Origin: Chryseobacterium aurantiacum
GTDB lineage: Bacteria; Bacteroidota; Bacteroidia; Flavobacteriales; Weeksellaceae
DNA: 64,000 nucleotides
NCBI RefSeq assembly: GCF_003020585.1
Contig: NZ_PXUE01000001.1
Span: 1,116,001-1,180,000, forward strand
Direction: 5' to 3'
The notes under the pieces are model-generated. The model did not search any database, had not been told where the DNA came from, and worked only from the letters and a program-made list of their open reading frames with translations. Shown here piece by piece: positions 1-7,380 of this stretch. Position 1 is the stretch's first letter. Each line of letters starts with the position of its first letter. The position numbers were made by a program, and so were the translations under genes.

Positions 1-501
1 TACATTTTTGCTAATACCAATCAGAATTTTCTTAAAAATAAACTGAATCTAAATGTCGGATTTGGATGGTATTATATCGATAATCATGATTTCAATTTGA
101 AGAATGATATTGATGGAAAAGCTTATATTAATTATTGGGGTGGTTCTGCTAACCTTTCTTATACCAACCTTTTCAATAAGAACATCAATCTGAGCGCGTG
201 GATGGAAATTTCCAATCAAAACAATGGAAATACCCAGGCTAATAACACCAACGTATTCCATAATATCTCCATCACTAAAATATTTCCTAAAACGCAAATG
301 GAAGCCAGTGTACAGTTGATGAATATTTTCAAACGACCTTATTCTGATGATATCACTTACAATCAGGGAGGAACAGTAAGAAGATATGAATTATGGGACT
401 GGTATGGAGTGAATATTACCTTTGTAAAACGTTTCGGAAACCAGAAAGTAAAAGAAAACACCAAAACAGATGTAGAGAAAAATGCTGGGGGAGCGAAATA
501 G
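1..501 (+). CDS. Outer-membrane beta-barrel (TonB-dependent receptor family) protein, C-terminal part
   Basis: The reading frame is open from the first base and ends at 501, so only the last 166 residues are present. They consist of alternating polar and aromatic strands (for example LNLNVGFGWYYID and NLSAWMEISNQ), typical of the outer-membrane beta-barrel domain that closes Bacteroidota TonB-dependent receptors. The tail after the last strand (FVKRFG) is a short charged extension rich in Lys and Asn. The N-terminal plug and carboxypeptidase-like domains would lie upstream of the window, so the substrate cannot be judged. A strong hairpin terminator follows at once. Confidence 0.7.
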   Translation, partial: YIFANTNQNFLKNKLNLNVGFGWYYIDNHDFNLKNDIDGKAYINYWGGSANLSYTNLFNKNINLSAWMEISNQNNGNTQANNTNVFHNISITKIFPKTQMEASVQLMNIFKRPYSDDITYNQGGTVRRYELWDWYGVNITFVKRFGNQKVKENTKTDVEKNAGGAK

Positions 502-527
502 AATAAATGTTAGATAAATTAAATATA

Positions 528-555
528 AAAGCAGGTTTCAATTTGAAACCTGCTT
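528..555. terminator. Bidirectional intrinsic terminator between convergent genes
   Basis: AAAGCAGGTTTCAA pairs with TTTGAAACCTGCTTT in a near-perfect stem with almost no loop. It lies between the plus-strand receptor and the minus-strand beta-glucosidase and has A/T tracts on both sides, so it can serve both. Confidence 0.75.
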
Positions 556-611
556 TACAAACATTTCTACAAATTAATTTCCGTCTTCATTCTATCCACT
601 TCTTGTTTAGA

Positions 612-2873
612 TTATTTCAACGTAAACTTCACTTTTGTTTTAATGGCATCTGAAGAATTTCCGATTAATGCCTCAAAATCTCCAGACTCTGCAACCCAAT
701 CGTGTTTACCGGCATCAAAATAGCTTAATGCGGTCTTATCAATTGTAAAAGTCACTTCCTTTTGCTCACCCGGGTTTAAATATACCTTTTCGAAACCTTT
801 TAATTCCTTTGCAGGACGGGGAACGGATGATTTTAGATCGCTGATGTATAGTTGAGCAACTTCAGCACCGGCTTTCTTTCCTGTATTTTTAACCGTCACT
901 GTGAAAGTGATGGTATCATTTTGTGACAGTGTTGTTTTATTCGCTTTTGCTTTACCAAATTCAAAGGACGTATAACTTAATCCATGCCCGAAGCTGAAAA
1001 GCGGTTTAATATTTTTGGTATCGTGCCAACGGTATCCTACAAAAACACCTTCATTATAAGTAATATTGATGGGGTTTTTCTGATCTTTTCCTTTTCCGGC
1101 AGCCAATTCTTCTTTATTTCCCGGATATTCCCCAAGCTGATGAGCAGAGTTGTCTTCAAGTTTTACCGGAAATGTAAACGGAAGCTTTCCTGATGGGTTG
1201 GCATCTCCTGCTAAAATAGAAGCGATGGAATTTCCTGCTTCAGAACCAAGGTACCACGATTGTAAAACAGTGGGAACTTCTTTGATCCAAGGCATGGCTA
1301 CCGCATTTCCTGAGACTAAAACTACAGCAAGGTTCTTATTTGCTTTTGCAAGAGCTGCAATAACGTTGTCCTGATTGTAAGGTAGCCCATAGCTTTTTCT
1401 GTCATTCCCTTCGCTGTCCTGAAAGTCTGCCTTATTTAATCCTCCAACAAAAATTACATAGTCAGATTTTTTTGCTAACTCTACAGCTTCGTTCAGTAGC
1501 TCGGCTTCAGAACGGGTATCTTTTAGATCCTGTCCGGATTTTACCCCATTATATTCTCCGCCAATATCTCCTACATAACCTCTTGCATATTGTACATCAG
1601 TTTGCTTTCCGAATCTGGACTTAATTCCGTCTAAAGGAAGCGTTTCATATTTTACCTTTAATGATGATGAACCACCACCTACAGTCATTATTTTAATGGC
1701 ATTTTCACCAATAACGGCAATTTTTTTAGCCTTATTGAGATCTATAGGAAGTACATTTCCTTGATTTTTAAGCAAAACAATTCCTTCTTCTCCAATTTCC
1801 TTTGCTACTGCCTTATGTTCTTCAGAAGCAACATTTCCGAAAGGTTTGTTTCTGTTCATTGTGGTTTTGTAGGCAAGACGGAGGAGTCGGGTTACTTTAT
1901 CATCCAGCTCAGTAGTTCCTACTTTTCCTGCTTTAATTAAATCAATATAGGGTTTTGCCAGATAATAATTATCGTAGGCATTTTTTGTTCCGGCAGAAAG
2001 ACCGTTTGTCCAGCTTCCGAATTCAAGATCCAGTCCGTTATGAATGGCTTGTTCCGTATTGTTTACAGCACCCCAGTCAGAAACTACTACTCCTTTATAA
2101 TTCCATTCTGTCTTTAAGATATCATTCAAAAGATATTGATTCTGGCTGGCATATTGACCTTTATAGAGATCATAGGCTCCCATGATGGTCCAGGAATCCC
2201 CTTCAGTTACTGCTGCTTTGAAAGGTGGAAGATAAATTTCATAAAGCGTTCTGTCATCCACATTTACATTGCTGGTATGACGGAACATCTCCTGATTATT
2301 CAGTGCAAAATGCTTTACAGAGGTTGCCACTCCGTTAGATTGTACCCCTTTGATGTAAGGGACTACCATTTTGGAGGTCAAGTAAGGATCTTCACCCATG
2401 TACTCAAAATTTCTTCCGTTTAAAGGAGTTCTGTAAATGTTAACTCCGGGTCCTAAAAGAATATCTTTTTTTCTATAACGAGCTTCTTCTCCTAATGCTT
2501 TACCATAGTTCCATGACATATTCTTATTCCATGTAGCGGATAACGCAGTTAGGGCAGGGTAGGCGATAATGGAGTCATTCGTCCATCCGGCCTGGTCCCA
2601 TTCGTCCCACATTACTTCAGGGCGCACACCGTGAGGTCCGTCTGTAGTCCAAAATTCAGGAATTCCTAATCTTGGAACACCTGGTGAACTGAACTTTGAT
2701 TGTGCATGAAGCATAGCCACTTTTTCTTCCAGCGTCATTCTGGAAAGGGCATCTTGGATACGTTGTTCTACCGGTTTAGATTCATCTAAATAAACGGGTA
2801 AAGTAGTGTTCTGGGCCATATAAGAAACAGAAATAAAGGTGAATAAACTTACAATGGCGGTTTTCTTTAACAT
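612..2873 (-). CDS. bglX: Periplasmic beta-glucosidase, glycoside hydrolase family 3
   Basis: This 753-residue enzyme should hydrolyse terminal beta-linked glucose from oligosaccharides in the periplasm. A signal peptide (ending near MAQ) is followed by the GH3 N-terminal barrel with the conserved KHFALNNQE segment and the nucleophile region VVSDWGAV (Asp in SDW), then the GH3 C-terminal domain (EEGIVLLKNQGNVLPI), and a fibronectin type III-like domain from about residue 650 (GLSYTSFEF, AGAEVAQLYI). The length is normal for BglX. It stands alone on the minus strand between two terminators. The family assignment is firm; the exact glycan substrate is not visible from sequence. Confidence 0.9.
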   Translation of the reverse strand: MLKKTAIVSLFTFISVSYMAQNTTLPVYLDESKPVEQRIQDALSRMTLEEKVAMLHAQSKFSSPGVPRLGIPEFWTTDGPHGVRPEVMWDEWDQAGWTNDSIIAYPALTALSATWNKNMSWNYGKALGEEARYRKKDILLGPGVNIYRTPLNGRNFEYMGEDPYLTSKMVVPYIKGVQSNGVATSVKHFALNNQEMFRHTSNVNVDDRTLYEIYLPPFKAAVTEGDSWTIMGAYDLYKGQYASQNQYLLNDILKTEWNYKGVVVSDWGAVNNTEQAIHNGLDLEFGSWTNGLSAGTKNAYDNYYLAKPYIDLIKAGKVGTTELDDKVTRLLRLAYKTTMNRNKPFGNVASEEHKAVAKEIGEEGIVLLKNQGNVLPIDLNKAKKIAVIGENAIKIMTVGGGSSSLKVKYETLPLDGIKSRFGKQTDVQYARGYVGDIGGEYNGVKSGQDLKDTRSEAELLNEAVELAKKSDYVIFVGGLNKADFQDSEGNDRKSYGLPYNQDNVIAALAKANKNLAVVLVSGNAVAMPWIKEVPTVLQSWYLGSEAGNSIASILAGDANPSGKLPFTFPVKLEDNSAHQLGEYPGNKEELAAGKGKDQKNPINITYNEGVFVGYRWHDTKNIKPLFSFGHGLSYTSFEFGKAKANKTTLSQNDTITFTVTVKNTGKKAGAEVAQLYISDLKSSVPRPAKELKGFEKVYLNPGEQKEVTFTIDKTALSYFDAGKHDWVAESGDFEALIGNSSDAIKTKVKFTLK

Positions 2874-2953
2874 ATTGCCTTTTTATTGGATTAAAGCAAA
2901 AATAAAGAAAATTTTTATATTATCTCAAATTGAGAAAATAAATTTTTTACCAT

Positions 2954-2986
2954 AAAAAAAACTGCCTACAGATTTGTTGACAGTTT
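2954..2986 (-). terminator. Intrinsic terminator of the methionine-uptake operon
   Basis: Read on the minus strand, AAACTGTC and GGCAGTTT pair (one T-G wobble) around a 12-nt loop and are followed by a run of T. It lies about 180 nt downstream of the metQ stop. Confidence 0.6.
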
Positions 2987-3123
2987 GCTTTTATTAAAAG
3001 TGAAGAAATAAGAGGAGTGAATTTAGATTTAGCAGAATGTACAAAGCATGATATACAGAGGCGAAATTTGAAATGATCAACTTAAAAAATCACCATTACT
3101 TTTCAATATTCAAGTTTTTTATT

Positions 3124-3163
3124 CTAAAACTCTAAAACTCTAAAACTCTAAAACTCTCAAACT
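3124..3163. repeat. 8-bp tandem repeat (CTAAAACT)
   Basis: Four exact copies of the octamer CTAAAACT and one imperfect copy (CTCAAACT) abut the metQ stop codon. Degenerate relatives occur in other intergenic spaces of this window (about 4048-4090, 17381-17416 and 20930-20955). Confidence 0.8.
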
Positions 3164-3973
3164 TTAATTCCATCCTTTTACGGCGCCTCCTTTAAAAATT
3201 TCTTTAGCTTTCTTTTCTACTTCATCAGACTGAAAGGCTTTTACAAAGGTTTTTACTTTTTGGCTGTTTTTATTATCCTGTCTTGTTACAATGAGATTTA
3301 CATAGGGAGAGTCTTTATCCTCTTTAAAGATACCTTCCTTTTCAGAATCCAGACCGGCCTGGGCAGCGAAATTGTTATTGATAATACCTACTACAACATC
3401 TCTGTCCTCCAAAACTCTTGGAATTTGTGCGCCTTCAATTTCCATGATTTTCAATTGCTTTGGATTTTCTGTAATATCAGTAACCTTTGGAAGCAATCCG
3501 ATGCCGTCTTTTAATTTCAATAAGCCATTTTTCTGCAATAGCAGCAAGGAACGTCCACCATTGGTAGGGTCGTTGGGAATAACGATGGTGCTTCCATTCT
3601 GTAACTGATTGATATTTTGAATTTTCTTCGAATAGGCAACAATCGGATATACAAATGTATTACCTACAACAGCAAGATTATATCCTCTTTGCTTGGACTG
3701 CTCGGTCAAATAAGGAAGATGCTGGAAAGCATTGGCATCAATATCACCATTGGTCAGGGCTTCATTAGGAACCACATAATCATTGAACGGAATTAATTCC
3801 ACTTCAAGGTTGTATTTTTCTTTGGCTACTTTTTTAGCAACTTCAGCCACTTCTTGCTCTGGTCCGTAGGTAATTCCTACTCTGATAAAGTTGGGGTCAT
3901 CCTTTCTTCCTGAACAAGCACTGAAAAGTAATACTCCGGCTGCTAATAGTCCTATGATTTTTATTTTTTTCAT
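3164..3973 (-). CDS. metQ: Methionine-binding lipoprotein of the MetNIQ ABC importer
   Basis: The 269-residue protein is the substrate-binding component for methionine uptake. It begins with a lipoprotein signal whose lipobox reads LLFSACSG, so Cys20 should be lipidated and anchor it to a membrane. The rest is a NlpA/MetQ fold: IRVGITYGPEQEVAEVAKKVA at the start, the DANAFQHLPYL motif that lines the ligand pocket, and NDPTNGGRSLLLLQ. The length fits the family. It is the last gene of the operon, 135 bp after metI, with an octamer repeat and a terminator behind it. The specificity is inferred from the family and from the adjacent metN with its NIL domain. Confidence 0.9.
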   Translation of the reverse strand: MKKIKIIGLLAAGVLLFSACSGRKDDPNFIRVGITYGPEQEVAEVAKKVAKEKYNLEVELIPFNDYVVPNEALTNGDIDANAFQHLPYLTEQSKQRGYNLAVVGNTFVYPIVAYSKKIQNINQLQNGSTIVIPNDPTNGGRSLLLLQKNGLLKLKDGIGLLPKVTDITENPKQLKIMEIEGAQIPRVLEDRDVVVGIINNNFAAQAGLDSEKEGIFKEDKDSPYVNLIVTRQDNKNSQKVKTFVKAFQSDEVEKKAKEIFKGGAVKGWN

Positions 3974-4108
3974 TCTGATTTTTATTTTAAAGGCAAAAAT
4001 GCTAAAAAGTAATTGGGTAGGTGAGTAGGCTTTCTCTTATTTATATTCAAAGTCTCAAAACTCTTTTCTCAAGAATTTTCAAACTATAATACTCTCCGCT
4101 CCCCAAGC

Positions 4109-4765
4109 TTATCTATGGTCAAACTTTTTAGACAATCTGTCTCCCATAAACTGGATGATAAATACCAAAAGAACAAGTAAAACCAAGACGGTATTCATTA
4201 TCACAATGTCATAACCAATGTAACCGTACTGATATCCTACCTGTCCCAATCCGCCGGCTCCTACAGCACCACCCATTGCAGAATAGCCTACCAATGTGAT
4301 TAAAGTGATGGTGGCATTATTAATTAATGATGGAAGCGCTTCCGGAAGCAATACTTTTTTGATAATCTGAAATGGTGAAGCACCCAAAGCTCTGGCTGTT
4401 TCTATTAACCCATGAGGAACCTCGATAAGGCTGTTTTCTACCAATCTTGCAATAAAAGGAGCTGCGCCCACACTTAATGGAACCAATGCTGCATTTACCC
4501 CAATGGAAGTTCCTGCCAAAATCCTTGTAAAAGGAATCATCCATACAATTAAGATAATGAATGGAATGGCACGAAAAATATTAACCAAAATTGATAAAGT
4601 CCTGTGATAGGCTACATTTTCCAGCAGTTGTCCTTTTCTTGTTAAAAACAACAAAATTCCGACCGGAAGACCTAAAACAAAACCAAAAAAACCAGACACA
4701 AATGTCATATAAACCGTTTCCCAGGTTCCTTTTGCCAAAAGGGCAATTACCGTATCACTAAGCAT
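4109..4765 (-). CDS. metI: Methionine ABC transporter permease
   Basis: This 218-residue inner-membrane permease forms the channel of the MetNIQ importer. It has about five hydrophobic helices and the classical EAA loop that contacts the ATPase (ETARALGASPFQIIKKVLLPEALP). The start codon overlaps the end of metN by 8 bp, which implies translational coupling. The length and the LVGYSAMGGAVGAGGLGQVGYQYGY segment match MetI proteins. The spacer to metQ (135 bp) contains degenerate CTCAAAACTCT-type repeats. Confidence 0.93.
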   Translation of the reverse strand: MLSDTVIALLAKGTWETVYMTFVSGFFGFVLGLPVGILLFLTRKGQLLENVAYHRTLSILVNIFRAIPFIILIVWMIPFTRILAGTSIGVNAALVPLSVGAAPFIARLVENSLIEVPHGLIETARALGASPFQIIKKVLLPEALPSLINNATITLITLVGYSAMGGAVGAGGLGQVGYQYGYIGYDIVIMNTVLVLLVLLVFIIQFMGDRLSKKFDHR

Positions 4766-5786
4766 ATCCTTTTACTGTATTTTGAATTTTATTTTGATTA
4801 AAATAATAGATGGCCTGCTGGTTTTTCTCAGCTTCTCCCTGAAGCTGCAGCAATAATTTTCCAAAATTGGAATTTCCAAAATATTCTACATCCGCTTTCA
4901 AAAGTTTGTAAGGGATCTTGTATTCATTATATAAAGTTGAAAGAATTTGTTCAACACTTATGCTTTCGTTAAGTTCTATTTCGACCAGCGGAAATAAACC
5001 ATCCTGTGGCTCTTTCTGCAGTCTGTTACTGAGTTCCTGTGGCAGGGTCATGATGTCTGAATTTATAAATTGTTGGATCACCGGATTTTCTCTATCCGAA
5101 ATGATCTCGCTTAAAGTTCCTTTTGCTAATAATTTTCCTTGGTCTATAACGGCAACGTGATTACAAACAGCCTTTATAACGTCCATTTCATGGGTAATCA
5201 GAAGGATGGTAATGCCCAGCCTTTTATTAATATCCCTTAGCAATTGTAAAATTGATTGTGTAGTCACCGGGTCCAGAGCGCTCGTTGCTTCGTCACATAG
5301 CAGCAGGTGAGGGTCATTGGCTAATGCCCTTGCAATGGCTACTCTTTGTTTTTGACCTCCCGAAAGGCTTCTTGGATAATCATGGGCTTTATCTTCAAGG
5401 CCTACAATTTTAAGTAATTCGTTGACCTTTTTATTAATTTGATCCTTACTGAGATGATCCAGTTCCAAAGGAAGTGCTACATTATCAAAAACAGTTCTTG
5501 AAGAAAGAAGATTAAAGTGCTGGAAGATCATTCCTATTTTTTTTCGCTCCTCAGCCAGCTGTTTGGAACTTAATTGAGTAAAGTCTCTTCCGTTAATAAT
5601 TACCTGTCCTTCATCCGGTCTTTCCAATAGGTTCACGGTACGGATCAGGGTACTTTTTCCTGCACCGGAAAATCCTATAATTCCTACGATATCCCCTTTA
5701 TCTATAGTAAGACTCACCTGATCCAATGCCTTGAAAGACTGTTTTTTCTGGTGGAATGTTTTTGAGATGTTTCTGATTTCTATCAT
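4758..5786 (-). CDS. metN: Methionine ABC transporter ATP-binding protein
   Basis: The ATPase of the methionine importer has 342 residues. Walker A is GFSGAGKST, the signature is LSGGQKQRVAIARAL and Walker B is LLLCDEATSALD; the H-loop is ITHEMD. From about residue 265 comes the C-terminal NIL domain, which in MetN of other bacteria binds methionine and inhibits transport (trans-inhibition); here it includes FPLVEIELNESISVEQILSTL. The gene starts 18 bp after the DMT permease stop and overlaps metI by 8 bp, so the four genes form one transcription unit. Confidence 0.94.
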   Translation of the reverse strand: MIEIRNISKTFHQKKQSFKALDQVSLTIDKGDIVGIIGFSGAGKSTLIRTVNLLERPDEGQVIINGRDFTQLSSKQLAEERKKIGMIFQHFNLLSSRTVFDNVALPLELDHLSKDQINKKVNELLKIVGLEDKAHDYPRSLSGGQKQRVAIARALANDPHLLLCDEATSALDPVTTQSILQLLRDINKRLGITILLITHEMDVIKAVCNHVAVIDQGKLLAKGTLSEIISDRENPVIQQFINSDIMTLPQELSNRLQKEPQDGLFPLVEIELNESISVEQILSTLYNEYKIPYKLLKADVEYFGNSNFGKLLLQLQGEAEKNQQAIYYFNQNKIQNTVKGYA

Positions 5787-5804
5787 TCTGATGTTTTATC
5801 CTGT

Positions 5805-6803
5805 TTAAATAGGCTGATATCGCTTGCCTGCCCTGTTAAATAATCTTCTAACTCTTCTGATTTTGACCTTTGACCGTTTTGAAAGTTTAAAATACTTGGT
5901 GACATTGGTCAGAAGTACTCCCAGCAATATGACTGCCAAACCATAAAGCTGGCCTCCATTTATGCTCTGGTTGGCAACAATCCATCCAGCAATAACTGTA
6001 ACAATAGGGTTAATGTAGGTATGGGTGCTTACCAAGGCAGCGGGTTTCACGGACAACAGCCAAATGTACGACAAATAAGCGACTATAGATCCAAAGAAGA
6101 TCAAAAACAGAACACCCAGCCATGCCGATAATGGGATTGCAGAGACCGAAAAACCGGTCCATTCCTTTCTAAATAAGGCAATAAGAAAAGATGCTGCTCC
6201 TGCTACAATAAGTTGTTGTGCAATATTCATAAATGTAGATTGTGAAGCAGGATTTTTCTTAGAATATAAAGATCCTAAAACCCATGCAATAGAACTGAAT
6301 GCCAATACCACAAACGCCGTGATACGAATTTGCCCATTGGCTACAGCATGTGCAGCACTAGAATTTACACTTCCTTTTAAGAATAAGATTAGCCCTACAA
6401 ATCCAATGGCGAGCCCAATCGGAATAAATTTATCTGAAAAATAATATTTCCAGTTTTTTCTGTCGATGGCAATAAACCAAAACGGACCTGTTGCTATAGA
6501 AATAGCGGCCTCCGAAGCCGTCACATATTGCTCCCCCCAAGCCACAAGGCCTGTTCCTCCCGTAAGAATAAGTACCCCGGTGATTGCGTTTTTCTTCCAG
6601 TTAATGAGTGAATTTGGCTTTTCTCCTTTGGACAGGAGATATCCAATCATCAGAATTCCTGCTACCAGAAACCTCAGCCCCGAAAGAATAAATGGCGGAA
6701 AACCTTTTAAGCCAAATGAAATAGCTAAAAACGTAATTCCCCATATTACATAGATGTTTGTAAATGCCAGTGGTATCAGCCATCTGTTTTTAGAATTGCT
6801 CAT
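5805..6803 (-). CDS. EamA/DMT-family permease, first gene of the methionine operon
   Basis: This 332-residue protein has ten hydrophobic segments in two EamA repeats (FTNIYVIWGITFLAISFG in the first, AWLGVLFLIFFGSIVAYLSYIWLL in the second) and a strongly basic C-terminal tail. DMT permeases of this type usually export or exchange small metabolites, often amino acids. It sits between a Met/Cys-rich leader with a terminator and metN, with only 18 bp to metN. The context suggests a role in sulfur-amino-acid movement, possibly overflow or exchange. That role is inference; the family is clear. Confidence 0.85.
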   Translation of the reverse strand: MSNSKNRWLIPLAFTNIYVIWGITFLAISFGLKGFPPFILSGLRFLVAGILMIGYLLSKGEKPNSLINWKKNAITGVLILTGGTGLVAWGEQYVTASEAAISIATGPFWFIAIDRKNWKYYFSDKFIPIGLAIGFVGLILFLKGSVNSSAAHAVANGQIRITAFVVLAFSSIAWVLGSLYSKKNPASQSTFMNIAQQLIVAGAASFLIALFRKEWTGFSVSAIPLSAWLGVLFLIFFGSIVAYLSYIWLLSVKPAALVSTHTYINPIVTVIAGWIVANQSINGGQLYGLAVILLGVLLTNVTKYFKLSKRSKVKIRRVRRLFNRAGKRYQPI

Positions 6804-6835
6804 TTTGTAATTTTTTAATGTGTAAATTGTTGAAA

Positions 6836-6866
6836 TGAAAAAGGCCCTACACGTGGTAGAGCCTTT
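6836..6866 (-). terminator. Intrinsic terminator (putative attenuator) ahead of the methionine operon
   Basis: On the minus strand AAAGGCTCTAC pairs with GTAGGGCCTTT (11 bp, one T-G wobble) around the loop CACGT and is followed by TTTTT. It ends 33 nt before the permease start codon and begins 25 nt after the leader-peptide stop, the layout of a ribosome-mediated attenuator. The loop's CCACG can pair with CGTGG, which spans the last codons of the leader ORF, giving a candidate antiterminator. Confidence 0.75.
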
Positions 6867-6891
6867 AAAAATATGTCATATAAAAGTAAAG

Positions 6892-6993
6892 TCATCCACG
6901 AAGTTCTTTATGTATAGGCATACAATTACACATCATCATTATTATTTTGATGGTATGTTTCTTTATTGTATTATTCTTAGTATTTGGTTTCAT
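6892..6993 (-). CDS. Met/Cys-rich leader peptide (33 aa) of the methionine operon
   Basis: A 33-codon ORF begins ATGAAACCAAAT, 28 nt after the end of a good TATATTTG -7 box, and ends in TGA at 6892. The basic first half is followed by the striking run MMMCNCM, five sulfur-amino-acid codons beyond the start Met cluster within seven positions, and the tail PIHKELRG. The terminator hairpin follows 25 nt later and the DMT-metNIQ genes come next. This is the classical arrangement for ribosome-mediated attenuation, here sensing charged Met (and perhaps Cys) tRNA. Translation and function are inferred; the ORF, codon run and hairpin are directly visible. Confidence 0.7.
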   Translation of the reverse strand: MKPNTKNNTIKKHTIKIIMMMCNCMPIHKELRG

Positions 6994-7020
6994 TTTTTTG
7001 CTTTTCCCTAAATTCTGTTG

Positions 7021-7028
7021 CAAATATA
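7021..7028 (-). promoter_or_regulatory. -7 promoter element of the methionine operon
   Basis: TATATTTG on the minus strand matches the Bacteroidota consensus TAnnTTTG. It lies 28 nt upstream of the leader ORF. No clear TTG is seen at the usual -33 distance; that position is covered by the palindrome at 7046-7066. Confidence 0.6.
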
Positions 7029-7045
7029 GAACATATATTTTTATT

Positions 7046-7066
7046 AGTCTATTAAAATTATAGACT
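7046..7066. promoter_or_regulatory. Palindromic operator candidate upstream of the methionine operon
   Basis: AGTCTAT-N7-ATAGACT is a perfect 7+7 inverted repeat with a 7-nt spacer, located 17 nt upstream of the TATATTTG box and thus over the -33 region of the promoter. The placement suits binding by a dimeric regulator. The regulator is not encoded nearby; an Rrf2-type sulfur regulator is one guess. Confidence 0.5.
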
Positions 7067-7325
7067 TTTTGTTGTTTTTTTAATTTACTGAGTTTAATTA
7101 TCAGTATTTCAGTGATTTATGTTTATTTTAATTTTTATTCATATTCGAAAAATTCAGCTAAAATTAAAATGAAAACATTTTTTCATGATGGTTAAAATTG
7201 AAATATTTAAGTTTTTACACAAAACAGACTGCATTTATTGACGGAATAAGTACTATAAAATGCTTGTATTATGTGAAATTCGATTTTTAAGACTTTACAT
7301 TGCCAGTCATCCATATACAACCCAG

Positions 7326-7356
7326 TTTGCAAAGTCAAAAAAAATCCCGATTTTTG
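7326..7356 (+). promoter_or_regulatory. topB promoter candidate
   Basis: TTTG, 19 nt, then GATTTTTG (near TAnnTTTG) precede the ATG at 7381. The position argues against the longer reading that would begin at 7300, upstream of this promoter. Confidence 0.45.
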
Positions 7357-7380
7357 CAGTCTTTCAATAATCCCGAGTTC

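Noticed and set aside
3124..3163. Tandem octamer as a CRISPR-like array
   Set aside because: The units are 8 bp with no spacers and no cas genes nearby.
6804..7020. SAM riboswitch upstream of the methionine operon
   Set aside because: No SAM-I or SAM-II type conserved core could be recognised; the coding leader and hairpin explain the region better.
7300..7380. N-terminal extension of topoisomerase III from ATG 7300
   Set aside because: The extension is not part of the family and begins upstream of the likely promoter at 7326-7356.
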